Assembly (NCBI GenBank): GCA_019090895.1
Contig: JAHRVB010000252.1
Coordinates: 1-64,000 of the forward strand
Origin: Kangiellaceae bacterium
GTDB taxonomy: Bacteria > Pseudomonadota > Gammaproteobacteria > Enterobacterales > Kangiellaceae
Reading direction: 5' to 3'
Length of the DNA stretch: 64,000 nt
Numbering within the stretch: position 1 is the first letter of the stretch; each line of letters starts with the position of its first letter. The notes under the pieces were generated by a model. That model was not told the origin of the DNA. It saw only the letters and a program-made list of their open reading frames with translations, and did not search any database. This document shows positions 20,685-30,961 of the stretch, one piece after another. The position numbers were made by a program, and so were the translations under genes.

Positions 20685-21524
20685 ATGTCAATTATGCCAA
20701 TCAGTTTTACTGACCGTTTCATCCAACGGATTTTTCTTAGAGTCCATAGAATGACGCCAAAGAATAGATTCAAGTTATTAAATGGTCTCAGTAGAACGAT
20801 TCTCAGGCTATCCAAAAGAACTCGACAAAGAACGATAAGCAATATTAAGCGTGCAATGCCCTATTTAAGAAGTACCGAGGCCTATGCGCTCGCAATAGAA
20901 TCATACGCGTGTGTAGTGTCTGGGGTGCTGGATACATTTTGGTTAAATGAGCTAGAGATCGAATACGAATTTGATCAGAAAACAAAGAATATTCTATATT
21001 CGGGAAAAGGTGCGGTCATCGCAACCCTCCATATGAACTGCTATGAGACTGTACCGTTGGCTATTCAACAACTGACTGGCCGTTCTACGACTTTGTCTAA
21101 ACTTCCGGAAAATTTTCCATTAGTAGCAAATAATTACCAGCAAGCAGAGATAGAGTGTATCGATAAGAATCAACCAAACTCTCTATTTAAATTAATTAGC
21201 GCTCTTCAGAAAAATCGTATCGTCACATTGCATGCGGATCATTATGCCAATGACATTGAAATGGAATTCTTCGAGCAAAAAACGAAAGCACCTTCTGGAG
21301 CAGCCCTGTTGTCAAGCCTCGGCAATGCACCATTGTTACTTGGTTACTCTGTCAAACTAAATGACGCTAGGTATCGCGTGTATTTTGAAACTATCTCAGA
21401 TAGCCCTTTGGGCAAAGACAAACAACTCCATAAAGAGTATATGAATAAGCTCTATCGTCGCTTCGAACAAATTATTTTGGACTTTCCTAATCAATGGTAC
21501 TGGTCCTACAACCGTTGGCGCTAA
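20685..21524 (+). CDS. LpxL/HtrB-like lysophospholipid/lipid A acyltransferase family protein
   Basis: HX4E motif HMNCYE; C-terminal FPNQWYWSYNRWR typical of the family. Confidence 0.85.
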   Translation: MSIMPISFTDRFIQRIFLRVHRMTPKNRFKLLNGLSRTILRLSKRTRQRTISNIKRAMPYLRSTEAYALAIESYACVVSGVLDTFWLNELEIEYEFDQKTKNILYSGKGAVIATLHMNCYETVPLAIQQLTGRSTTLSKLPENFPLVANNYQQAEIECIDKNQPNSLFKLISALQKNRIVTLHADHYANDIEMEFFEQKTKAPSGAALLSSLGNAPLLLGYSVKLNDARYRVYFETISDSPLGKDKQLHKEYMNKLYRRFEQIILDFPNQWYWSYNRWR

Positions 21525-21560
21525 TGAACGATATGGCCAAACAAGAGACGAGATTTAATA

Positions 21561-23372
21561 ATGCAACTCAATGCTAATTCTACGAATGTTGATTCAAAAA
21601 CGACTTCAAATCTAATAACAGAAACAAGTTCTCAAATCGAAGTACCGTCTTCTATTTTGAAACGGATTTTGTTCCTATATCGTGATTATAAACTAGCGCT
21701 GTTGATCACGATCTCAGCAGTTATCTTATTTGGTTTAATTGACGCGGGTATGATCTATTTCATTAAACCACTTATTGATGATGGTTTAAATAATTCGAAC
21801 CAAAAAATTCTCAAGTTCGGCAGTCTTCTGGTGATTCTAATTTTCGTTTTTAGAGGTCTTTCTAGCTTTATTTCTAATTACACATCAAACTGGATAAGCC
21901 ATCATATTATTGCAAGAATAAGACAGGATGTTTTCTCTCATTTACTTAAACTTCCTCGCAGCTTCTATGATAACCACAGCCGTGGGGAGCTAGTATCAAA
22001 AGTAATTTACGATACTGAACAAATCGCTAAGGCGACTTCAGGAGCATTCATTTCTTTCATACGAGAAAGCGTTATACTTCTTGTTCTCATTGGCCTTATG
22101 TTCATTACGAGCTGGCACCTTTCATTGGTATTTATAGCGATTGGTCCGATCATAGGTTTGCTACTCTATAAGGTATCTCGAATATTCAGAGTGAAAAGCA
22201 AACGACTACAAGCTTCCATGGGACAAGTATCAAAAACAATTGAACAAAGCATTAAACATCATCAGGAAATATTATATTTTGGCGCACATCGGCAAGAGAA
22301 TGATTCCTTTCGTAACATCAATAGAACAACTCGCCAAAACAATATGAAGTTAGTTTTATTATCTAGTCTCACAAATCCTACCATACAAATCATCGCCTCT
22401 TTGTCAATGGCTGCTGTTTTATTGATCGCTAGCATGGAGGGGGTTATCGAACATATAAGTGCCGGCTCATTTACCGCGATATTGGTCGCAATGGGCTCAT
22501 TACTTAAACCCATAAAACAACTCTCAAAAGTAAATGAAAACCTACAAACAGGCTTAGCTGCTGCTGAGTCAATTTTCAAATTTCTAGATGAACCGGCGGA
22601 ACGAACAACTGGTACAAGTTTTCCAAAATCGAACCAACCAGTAATATCAATCAAGAATCTCAGTTTTAAATATCCAAATAGGGACTGTGCTGCGTTAAGC
22701 AATATTACCTTGGACATATTACCAGGAGAAGTCGTCGCATTGGTCGGCTCTTCAGGTAGCGGAAAGTCAACGTTGGTCAATTTATTGCTGAACCTCTACC
22801 CTACCCCAAATAAAACAATCAGTTTCAATGGTCGTTATCTAGAGGAATGGTCGCTAGCATCATTGAGGGAAAATTTCTCTGTGGTCTCTCAGTCGGTCAA
22901 CTTGAGGCAACCCAGCCTTCAGCAAAACATAACATACGGAAGTAAAACGCGGAATATAGATTATGAAAAGTTTGAAAGCTGTATAAACGACACCCAACTT
23001 TCAAGTTTATTTCAAAAACAAACTATCCAATCAGACTTTCATGTCGGCGAAGAAGCATGCCTTCTATCAGGTGGTCAACAACAAAGAGTCGCTATTGCAA
23101 GAGCACTCTATCGAGATGCACCATTACTGGTACTTGATGAGGCAACTTCAGCGCTGGACCAACAATCTGAGCAACAATTTTTGAATACTATTTCTCGTAC
23201 TATGAAAAATACTACAATGTTAATAGTCACTCACCGCTCTGCTCCTCTTAAATTGGCAGACAAGATAGTCGTTATGCAGGAGGGTAAGCTCGTCGAAATA
23301 GGCAAACACAATGAATTAATGGACAAAAAAGGTGTGTTTTACTCACTTTATAGAAAGGAGTTTGATAAATAA
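21561..23372 (+). CDS. MsbA-like ABC transporter (fused TM and ATPase)
   Basis: Six-TM exporter domain plus GSSGSGKST, LLSGGQQQRVAIARA, LLVLDEATSALD. Confidence 0.9.
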   Translation: MQLNANSTNVDSKTTSNLITETSSQIEVPSSILKRILFLYRDYKLALLITISAVILFGLIDAGMIYFIKPLIDDGLNNSNQKILKFGSLLVILIFVFRGLSSFISNYTSNWISHHIIARIRQDVFSHLLKLPRSFYDNHSRGELVSKVIYDTEQIAKATSGAFISFIRESVILLVLIGLMFITSWHLSLVFIAIGPIIGLLLYKVSRIFRVKSKRLQASMGQVSKTIEQSIKHHQEILYFGAHRQENDSFRNINRTTRQNNMKLVLLSSLTNPTIQIIASLSMAAVLLIASMEGVIEHISAGSFTAILVAMGSLLKPIKQLSKVNENLQTGLAAAESIFKFLDEPAERTTGTSFPKSNQPVISIKNLSFKYPNRDCAALSNITLDILPGEVVALVGSSGSGKSTLVNLLLNLYPTPNKTISFNGRYLEEWSLASLRENFSVVSQSVNLRQPSLQQNITYGSKTRNIDYEKFESCINDTQLSSLFQKQTIQSDFHVGEEACLLSGGQQQRVAIARALYRDAPLLVLDEATSALDQQSEQQFLNTISRTMKNTTMLIVTHRSAPLKLADKIVVMQEGKLVEIGKHNELMDKKGVFYSLYRKEFDK

Positions 23373-23425
23373 CTCTCAAAATAACCTTTCGATTCGACAG
23401 TGTTTTGTAAATTCTCTTCCTTCCT

Positions 23426-23632
23426 TTATTTAACATTAGAATTAATTAAATAATCACCACCTCTATCATTTTTGGCTCGCCAGTCCAAAAAATCTGCGTT
23501 GCTCACACTCGTACCACCATTAAATACAGTTCGTTCAACAGAATTATCGCCTTTATCCCAATCGCTTAAAGGTTGATCGTTTTTTCTTTTGTCATTAAAT
23601 TCATGGGAATCTTGGGCATAAACTCCCAGCTC
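23426..23632 (-). pseudogene. open-frame fragment lacking a start codon (truncated hypothetical secreted protein)
   Basis: Minus-strand frame ...ELGVYAQDSHEFNDKRKNDQPLSDWDKGDNSVERTVFNGGTSVSNADFLDWRAKNDRGGDYLINSNVK*, no in-frame ATG upstream. Confidence 0.4.
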
Positions 23633-23833
23633 ATCAATTTATAGCTGGAATCAAACAATTTGGAGACAATATTTATGGGTCTATTGCCCGCCAATACAGA
23701 TTTATACATTGCAGGAGGGTTAGCCTTGAAGCCTATGACAGTAGCACGAACTGCAATATAATATAGAAGGTAAAAGTAAAATATACTCTATATCAAGAGT
23801 AAGACTTGTCCAATATAAAGTAAGATTAAACTC

Positions 23834-24117
23834 ACTCATTGCTACGGTCAACTCAAAGGATTTTTTAGATAAACTAGAGAGTCTTCTTCCACCTAGGTGC
23901 CAGCCGATCATTCTATCTGATGCTCTCTATAATACACCTTGATTTCGGTGGGTTTAAAGCCATTGAGGCAAGGGGTTGGTACTGGGTAGAACGTGTTGAA
24001 TGCACAGCTATCGCTAGATGGCTTGAACTTTAGAGGCTGTAAGAGCCTCATTACTCAAGCGACCAGTAAACTTGAAAAGTGTTCTTTACAGCAAAAAAAC
24101 TCACGGCGATTACCCAA
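23834..24117 (+). pseudogene. degraded IS4-family transposase remnant
   Basis: Frame-shifted translation LIATVNSKDFLDKLESLLPPRCQPIILSDALYNTP*FRWV / KAIEARGWYWVERVECTAIARWLEL / RGCKSLITQATSKLEKCSLQQKNSRRLPNF resembles IS4-type transposases. Confidence 0.65.
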
Positions 24118-25021
24118 CTTTTAGCTCCATTTTTTTACACCATGCGTTGGCTAGCTCAACAAGAACCCCTGTAAATTTTCTTTTTGAAGCAAGATAAAAT
24201 AAATGCTTTGTAATATAACCACCTTTAGGAGTCACTTCTATAAAAATAGAAAATTCAGACTGGTTAGCTCCCTGTGTCTGACTAGTTAACGACTTTACTG
24301 ACCAAACCCCTTTTAACTTGGAAAAAGGATAAGGGTAGTCGGCAGCTTCAGTGTGGATGTCAAAACTATAAGACTGCCCCTCACTATACTCATTACAGGT
24401 TTCCAGCCAATTTTCTCCTTTTGGTCCGTAGCAGCGACGTACCATGCCTAATCCTTGGCCTGAAATTATTTCGGATTTTGATAGGTTTGAAGCGACTTCC
24501 CAGTACTTAGCATGGTCAGTCATTATATTCCAAACAATAGCTGTTGGCGCTTGAGTTTTTTGCGATACTGATGCAATAATCTTTTCATCAACAATTTCAA
24601 TATTAATTTTAATTTTACTTTGTAGTGGCTTAATTCTTTTAGCGCCAATATATTGGCTAATAGCAAATAGAGTAACAATTAGAGCTACACCATCCAATAA
24701 ATAAATACCCGTTGAAGTGAAGTAATGCCTATCAAAAATATAGACAAGTATACTCACTACTACCCAGCCAATATCAGCTAATATAATTCGCATCACTTGT
24801 TTTTTTTGCAAATAAGCATTTGTTGCAACAATAAAAACATCTAATGAAAATAAAACTAACCCAACACCTATCCAAAAAATTAATTCATTGCTCCAAGTTT
24901 CGATATTAACAAACAATTGCTCTGAAATTTCTTCAGGAAATATTATAAATAGAACGCCGCATAAAATCGAAAATGCTGCGTTAAGTAATAGAGTGGTTCT
25001 TGCAAGTTTTGAGTTTTTCAT
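24110..25021 (-). CDS. membrane protein with C-terminal SRPBCC (polyketide cyclase/START-like) domain
   Basis: N-terminal TM segments (MKNSKLARTTLLLNAAFSILCG...), C-terminal SQKTQAPTAIVWNIMTDHAKYWEVASNLSKSEIISGQGLGMVRRCYGPKGENWLETCNEYSEGQSYSF. Confidence 0.75.
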   Translation of the reverse strand: MKNSKLARTTLLLNAAFSILCGVLFIIFPEEISEQLFVNIETWSNELIFWIGVGLVLFSLDVFIVATNAYLQKKQVMRIILADIGWVVVSILVYIFDRHYFTSTGIYLLDGVALIVTLFAISQYIGAKRIKPLQSKIKINIEIVDEKIIASVSQKTQAPTAIVWNIMTDHAKYWEVASNLSKSEIISGQGLGMVRRCYGPKGENWLETCNEYSEGQSYSFDIHTEAADYPYPFSKLKGVWSVKSLTSQTQGANQSEFSIFIEVTPKGGYITKHLFYLASKRKFTGVLVELANAWCKKMELKVG

Positions 25022-25188
25022 AATGATTCCTTTAATCAGCTTTCCGAATAAAAGCACAGGAATACTATTATGCAATCCTTATGAATTACTGCAATTACTT
25101 GTGAGGTAATAGACTTGAGTTGCAAGTCTCTGTATAAATGATATTTAATATCTACCATTAAAGTTTGATATTAGAATTAGGAGACGAT

Positions 25189-25977
25189 ATGAGCGAAAAT
25201 ATACAACGGCCGTTTTCAGGTTTGTTAAAAACTTGGCGTTCACGTATGAGGATTAGTCAACTTGAGTTAGCTCTAGAAGCTGGGCTCTCTCAGAGACATC
25301 TTAGTTTCTTGGAAACTGGCCGTTCAAAACCCAGTAGGGCTTCGATAGCACAGATAGGTGAGGCACTAAATATGCCTGTCGCTGAAGTTGATGCCTTATT
25401 AGTAACTGCTGGTTTTGCTCCTTCTTCGTCAAATAAACGTTGGGGTGAGGAAACTCGTGTAGCGGTCAATGCATCAATTGATCATGTTTTATTAGGCCAC
25501 GAACCATACCCTGCCATTGCAGTTGATAGGATTTGGAATTTACAAAAAGCGAACCTTGCCGCTCAATCGTTTTTTACCAAAATAGGTAGTACAGGGGACC
25601 TTAATGTACTAAGAGACATCTTTCAGCCTGGACGATTGAAAGAGAACATTGTTAACTGGAACAATAGTGTAAAAGCACTAATGAGATTGTTCGAGCTAGA
25701 GGTTGCTCGCAGGCCTCATGACATCGAGGCGCAAGAGTTACATAAAGAATTGTTATCTTTGCCAGGTGTTAATACTGCTATTTGTACAATGAATAACGAG
25801 AATCCATCCCCTGTAATGGCAATTCAGTTTAATGTAGATGGACAAATACTCAGTCTTTTTTGCTTGATTGCAACCATAGGCATGAGTGCTGATGCTGTCA
25901 TTGATGATACGAGAATTGAAACACTGTTGCCCGCAGATCAAATGAGTAGAAACTGGTTCTTAAAAAATAATCTTTAG
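25189..25977 (+). CDS. XRE-type HTH regulator with MmyB-like C-terminal domain
   Basis: LLKTWRSRMRISQLELALEAGLSQRHLSFLETGRSKPSRASIAQIGEALNMP; start at MSENIQRP preceded by AGGAG. Confidence 0.9.
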   Translation: MSENIQRPFSGLLKTWRSRMRISQLELALEAGLSQRHLSFLETGRSKPSRASIAQIGEALNMPVAEVDALLVTAGFAPSSSNKRWGEETRVAVNASIDHVLLGHEPYPAIAVDRIWNLQKANLAAQSFFTKIGSTGDLNVLRDIFQPGRLKENIVNWNNSVKALMRLFELEVARRPHDIEAQELHKELLSLPGVNTAICTMNNENPSPVMAIQFNVDGQILSLFCLIATIGMSADAVIDDTRIETLLPADQMSRNWFLKNNL

Positions 25978-26166
25978 CATGAAAAGAAATTAGCTGTTAC
26001 CAGTGGCGTAAGAACAGGAAATTAGAGTTCTTGGTTGGCTAATTAGTGATTATTGCCCTCTACTCCTGTTTACTCAATTTAAAGTCTATAATTAGGCTAT
26101 TACGCAAATACGTTGGTATTGGCTCAACGCCTGTAGCCAACTCTCGTCATATCTGGGGACTTCATC

Positions 26167-27819
26167 ATGGATATTACTGCAGCTTCTAGCTTTGATCACA
26201 GTCAATTTATGCCCCATGGCAGTTGCTATTTATGGCGGCCGGATATTCTTTGGCCTACGGCGATTTCGGATGTTGTCACTGCCGTTGCCTATGTCGCCTT
26301 TGCGCTTGCAGTAATTACTTTTGTTCGCAAGCGAAAAGACCTACCAATGCCGTGGTTTTTTATTCTTGCTGGATCGATCATATTTTTAGCCTGTGGCGCG
26401 TCACATTTTATGGGTACTGTCGTTATTTGGAACCCGCTTTATGCACAATTAGCTATCGTTAAAATAGTTGTCGCAGTTAGCTCCACTGCAGCCGCTTTAT
26501 TGATGTGGCGATTGTTACCTGTATTCCTTTCCATTCCTAGCCCATCGATGCTTAGCGCTAAAAATAGTGAGCTTACAAAAGAAATAAAAATTCGAGTGCG
26601 TCTCGAAAAAGATTTGTTGAAGCTCAATTCTGAACTACAAGTCGCACGCGAAGAAGCCGAAAATGCAAATCAAGCCAGAAGCGAATTTCTAACTAATATG
26701 TCTCACGAAATCCGGACTCCTATGAATGGTGTTCTGGGGGTTGTAGAACTACTAGACCTCACTGAACTTAACGATGAACAACAAAAGTATACACAGATAA
26801 TGCGCCGCTCTGGAGGTACGCTACTCACCGTAGTAAACGACATTCTAGATTTTTCTAAAATTGAAGCGGGAAAACTGGAGCTGGAACAAATTGATTTTGA
26901 TATCAAAACTCTCATCGAGGAAACAGGTTCACTTTTTAATAACCAAGTAACGGAAGGTGTACCGCTCGAAATATCCATAGACCCTTCGTTGCCAAATACG
27001 CTTGTAGGTGATCCGACAAGACTGCATCAAGTGTTCACCAATCTACTCAATAATGCGTTCAAGTTCACATCATCAGGCAAAGTCGTCCTTGAAGTACGTG
27101 TCACCTCCTCTAATCAACAAAATGTCTCGGTTCAATTCCGAGTCACTGACACGGGTGTCGGTATGCAGCAGGAAGTGGCGAACAACTTATTCCGCAGATT
27201 TGCCCAAGCCGATCAATCAATATCTCGCAAGTATGGCGGCTCTGGCTTAGGACTTTCTATTTGTAAGAACCTGGTAGAAATGATGGGTGGACGTATTCAC
27301 GTCGAGAGTGAAGTTAACAAAGGATCCAGCTTTTACTTTGGTCTTGAATTTAATATCGGCAAGACACAACTAACAGCTCCAACCGCTGAAGTTCAAAGTG
27401 ACCTAGATTACTCTGAACTGAGAGTTCTAATTGCCGAAGATAATAAAATCAACCAATTAGTGGCAATGAAACTATTATCTAAAATTGGTATCAAGGCAGA
27501 TTTGGTTTCAGATGGTGCATCGGCTGTCAATATGGTCTGTGATAGCGCGCGACAATACGATATCGTTTTTATGGATTGCGAAATGCCTATTTTAGACGGC
27601 TATGACGCGACTAAGCAGATTAGACAGTTTGAAAATGAAAGGTCACTCCCTCCGACCCTTATCTATGCTCTCAGTGCGCACGTCCTGTCAGAACATATCG
27701 AAAAGTGTGAAAAATATGGAATGGATGGTAATCTTTCGAAACCACTTAGCTTTAAGCAACTGATTCCCGCATTGGAAATCGCAAAAGAAAACAGCACTAA
27801 AAACCCACCGAATGAATAA
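26167..27819 (+). CDS. hybrid sensor histidine kinase/response regulator with ethylene-receptor-like transmembrane sensor domain
   Basis: N-terminus [69 protein letters not shown]; His[14 protein letters not shown]; HATPase; [13 protein letters not shown]...[14 protein letters not shown]. Confidence 0.93.
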   Translation: MDITAASSFDHSQFMPHGSCYLWRPDILWPTAISDVVTAVAYVAFALAVITFVRKRKDLPMPWFFILAGSIIFLACGASHFMGTVVIWNPLYAQLAIVKIVVAVSSTAAALLMWRLLPVFLSIPSPSMLSAKNSELTKEIKIRVRLEKDLLKLNSELQVAREEAENANQARSEFLTNMSHEIRTPMNGVLGVVELLDLTELNDEQQKYTQIMRRSGGTLLTVVNDILDFSKIEAGKLELEQIDFDIKTLIEETGSLFNNQVTEGVPLEISIDPSLPNTLVGDPTRLHQVFTNLLNNAFKFTSSGKVVLEVRVTSSNQQNVSVQFRVTDTGVGMQQEVANNLFRRFAQADQSISRKYGGSGLGLSICKNLVEMMGGRIHVESEVNKGSSFYFGLEFNIGKTQLTAPTAEVQSDLDYSELRVLIAEDNKINQLVAMKLLSKIGIKADLVSDGASAVNMVCDSARQYDIVFMDCEMPILDGYDATKQIRQFENERSLPPTLIYALSAHVLSEHIEKCEKYGMDGNLSKPLSFKQLIPALEIAKENSTKNPPNE

Positions 27820-28094
27820 TCTATTGAGCGTCTTTTTTAAATTCATTACTCTCTCGCGAACTCTGTATTGGTTTCAACGAGACGATTGACTTTTACATTG
27901 AAAAGACTCGTCACAAAGCAGAACAATCTAGATACAACGACTAATCAATTGAATTAATTTCTTCGTTTCGTTCCATATGAAAATATTCAATCGCGTTTAT
28001 TGATGAGTATTATGCGCTCCTGTTTTTATTTATTGACGAAAATAAGATATATTAGGAACTCTCTCACAGGAATAATAATCATCAGGAACTAACG

Positions 28095-30131
28095 ATGAAA
28101 ATAATAATTGCTTGTCTCTTCCTTATTGCGTCAACATCAAGCTATTCAAACACTGCTGAACGACTGAAATTAGAAGACATATTTACTCTAGAATATGCTT
28201 CGAGCTTAGAAGTAACTTCTAATGGCGATGAAGTCTATTTCGTCAGAAACTACATGGATATTCAAACTGATAAGAAACTCGGTAATATTTGGAAAGTTGA
28301 TCGCGATAAAAACCTAACGCCGGTTACTACAGGACTAAACTCGGACTTTTCACCGGTATTGTCGCCTGATGAGAAAAAGCTAGCTTATATTTCTACAGCC
28401 AGTGGAAAACCGCAAATTCACATCAAATGGTTAGAGACGGGTCAATCCGGTCAAATGACTCATTTCAGCCATAGCCCTGGAAATTTAAGTTGGTCACCTG
28501 ATGGCAAATCAATCGCATTTACTCGATTTGTTCCTGGTAAAGCAAAATCCGCATTATCCCTTCCAGGAAAGCCTCCAGGTGCCAAGTGGGCTAAACCAGC
28601 GGTGTTTATCGATGATATGTTTTATCGATTCGATGGAGCAGGTTATATCCCGGCCGGAAAAACACACATATTCATCATGTCTGCGGATGGCGGAACGGCC
28701 AGACAACTGAGTAGTGGTGATTTTGACCATGGCGGTTCACTCAGTTGGGCCAAAAATGGAAAACAACTCTTTTTTGCTTCCAATCGACGGCCAGATAGTG
28801 ATCTAGAAATTACCGATAGCAACATCTATAGCTTGGAAGTATCTTCCGGAAAATTAAACCAACTCACCGATCGGTTGGGGCCTGATGGAAGTCCGCTAGT
28901 TTCGCCAAATGGAAAAATGATCGCTTTTCTGGGTTACGATGAGCTTTACACCAATTACGAAAATACCCAAATCTATATCATGAATATAGACGGCTCTAAC
29001 AAGCGCTCGATAACCCCAGCTTTTGATCGCTCAGTATCTTCAATTCAGTGGGATAATAAAAGTAAGGGCTTATACATGAGCTACGATGACAAGGGAAAAA
29101 CCTTTGTTGCTTTCCAACCGCTCAAAGGGAAACGAAAAATCATCGCAAAAAATATTGGCGGTCAATCGTTTGGTCGTCCATATACGGGCGGCGAATTTGA
29201 TGTAGCAAAAAATGGAACTGTTGCCTTTACCTTTTCTGATCCCCAACGTCCTGCAGATGTCGCGGTGAGTAAAAGTGGCAAGATAAAGCTACTGACTCAA
29301 TTAAATGAGGATGCTCTAGGTCACAAAGAAATCGCTACCATTAAACCGCTCAATCTTAAATCCTCATTCGATGGTAAAGATATTCAAGCTTGGGTTGCCT
29401 ACCCACCCGGATTTGAACAAGGTAAAAAGGCGGGCATACAGTTTCCATTAATACTAGAAATACACGGTGGTCCTGTCACCGCTTACGGCCCTCATTTTTC
29501 GGCAGAAATTCAACTGATGGCTGCTAAAGGTTACGTTGTAGTATATGCAAATCCTCGAGGCAGTAGCAGCTATGGCAAAGCATTTGCTCAAACTATTGAT
29601 AAGAATTACCCTAGCCAAGATTATGACGACTTGATGTCCACGGTAGATGCTGTAATTGCTCAAGGCTCAATTAATAGCGATGAGTTATTTGTCACCGGCG
29701 GCTCAGGCGGTGGCGTACTGACGGCTTGGATAGTTGGTCATACCAATCGATTTAAAGCAGCGGTTGTGGCAAAACCTGTCATCAATTGGTATAGCTTTGT
29801 TCTGACGTCAGACTTCTATCCTTTCTTCTATAAAAATTGGTTTGGCGTGAAACCGTGGGAAAACGTTGAACAATACATGAAGTATTCGCCAATAAGTTAT
29901 GTGGGCAATGTTAAAACGCCAACCATGCTATTAACTGGAGAGTCCGATTATCGAACCCCGATATCTGAAAGTGAACAGTATTACCAAGCACTAAAACTTG
30001 AAGGTGTTGAAACTGCGATGGTAAGAATTCCGGATGCGCCTCACGGCATCTATCGACGCCCGAGCAACTTGATGTCCAAGGTAGCGCATATCATGTGGTG
30101 GTTTGAAAAATATCGTCAGCCGGGAAAGTAA
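28095..30131 (+). CDS. S9 family (prolyl oligopeptidase) serine peptidase
   Basis: WD40-like N-terminal repeats; GGSGGGVLTAWIVGHTNRFKAAV catalytic Ser region; signal peptide. Confidence 0.92.
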   Translation: MKIIIACLFLIASTSSYSNTAERLKLEDIFTLEYASSLEVTSNGDEVYFVRNYMDIQTDKKLGNIWKVDRDKNLTPVTTGLNSDFSPVLSPDEKKLAYISTASGKPQIHIKWLETGQSGQMTHFSHSPGNLSWSPDGKSIAFTRFVPGKAKSALSLPGKPPGAKWAKPAVFIDDMFYRFDGAGYIPAGKTHIFIMSADGGTARQLSSGDFDHGGSLSWAKNGKQLFFASNRRPDSDLEITDSNIYSLEVSSGKLNQLTDRLGPDGSPLVSPNGKMIAFLGYDELYTNYENTQIYIMNIDGSNKRSITPAFDRSVSSIQWDNKSKGLYMSYDDKGKTFVAFQPLKGKRKIIAKNIGGQSFGRPYTGGEFDVAKNGTVAFTFSDPQRPADVAVSKSGKIKLLTQLNEDALGHKEIATIKPLNLKSSFDGKDIQAWVAYPPGFEQGKKAGIQFPLILEIHGGPVTAYGPHFSAEIQLMAAKGYVVVYANPRGSSSYGKAFAQTIDKNYPSQDYDDLMSTVDAVIAQGSINSDELFVTGGSGGGVLTAWIVGHTNRFKAAVVAKPVINWYSFVLTSDFYPFFYKNWFGVKPWENVEQYMKYSPISYVGNVKTPTMLLTGESDYRTPISESEQYYQALKLEGVETAMVRIPDAPHGIYRRPSNLMSKVAHIMWWFEKYRQPGK

Positions 30132-30147
30132 GGAGCTAAAATTTAAA

Positions 30148-30177
30148 ATGCGCCAAATCGTTTTTTGTTTGGCGCAT
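30148..30177. terminator. perfect 10-bp stem hairpin between convergent genes; terminator-like but without a clear U-tract
   Basis: ATGCGCCAAA-N10-TTTGGCGCAT. Confidence 0.5.
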
Positions 30178-30255
30178 CAACCTCTATAACTCTAAGACTT
30201 ATAGTCATCATCGACTAAAATAATATTGATTCGATAGACTGTTTCTCTAGAAACT

Positions 30256-30858
30256 CTACATATTTTTCAAAGCCAACCGGATTAAACTCGCAGCGGGTAA
30301 GGAATCATCGTCTATTTTACTAATAGCCTGACTTGCCGCTTGCGGTTTGTAACCCAATGCGACCAATCCACTGATCGCTTCTTGAATATTTGAGTCGCTG
30401 CTCATACTTGCAGATTGAGAGGAGTTTTCCGGTAAGGATACCCCTGTGACTTGCCAATCTTTTAATCGATCTTTCATTTCTATAATAAGTCGCTCAGCAG
30501 TTTTCTTTCCGACTCCAGGAATCTTGACTAAACCGATTGAATCACCGGCCCGCACGTTTTGCACAAATTCAATGGCACTCATCGCTGATAAAATAGCCAA
30601 TGCTAGTTTTGGACCGACACCATTCACTTTAATTAACTCTCGAAATAATTTTCTTTCTTCCAAACTATAAAAGGCAAACAATGTGTGGGCGTTTTCGCTG
30701 ACGGATAAATGAGTATGTACAATCACCGGTTGATTGATTTCTGGTAAGTTGTAGATGGTATTCATAGGTGCTTGGCATTCATAACCAACACCATTAACTT
30801 CTACCAAGATAAAAGGAGGTTGTTTTTCTAACAAAATACCATTTAATCGACCAATCAT
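30256..30858 (-). CDS. ruvA: Holliday junction branch migration protein RuvA
   Basis: [29 protein letters not shown]...[20 protein letters not shown]...[20 protein letters not shown]. Confidence 0.98.
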   Translation of the reverse strand: MIGRLNGILLEKQPPFILVEVNGVGYECQAPMNTIYNLPEINQPVIVHTHLSVSENAHTLFAFYSLEERKLFRELIKVNGVGPKLALAILSAMSAIEFVQNVRAGDSIGLVKIPGVGKKTAERLIIEMKDRLKDWQVTGVSLPENSSQSASMSSDSNIQEAISGLVALGYKPQAASQAISKIDDDSLPAASLIRLALKNM

Positions 30859-30880
30859 TCGCTTTCTCTCATTTTGGTTT

Positions 30881-30925
<45 letters not shown>

Positions 30926-30961
30926 AATTATTAAATACAAAAAAATTCAATGCAAGCATTT

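Noticed and set aside
22262-22780. 172-aa minus-strand ORF within the MsbA-like gene
   Set aside because: Antisense to the conserved ATPase domain; shadow ORF
20405-23372. Possible exosortase/PEP-CTERM cluster or NRPS/PKS locus
   Set aside because: No exosortase, ketosynthase, adenylation or glycosyltransferase genes nearby; kept only as an ACP/acyltransferase/exporter cassette
25189-25977. Possible toxin-antitoxin or phage repressor (XRE HTH)
   Set aside because: The long MmyB-like C-terminal domain and absence of a toxin or phage genes argue for an ordinary ligand-responsive regulator
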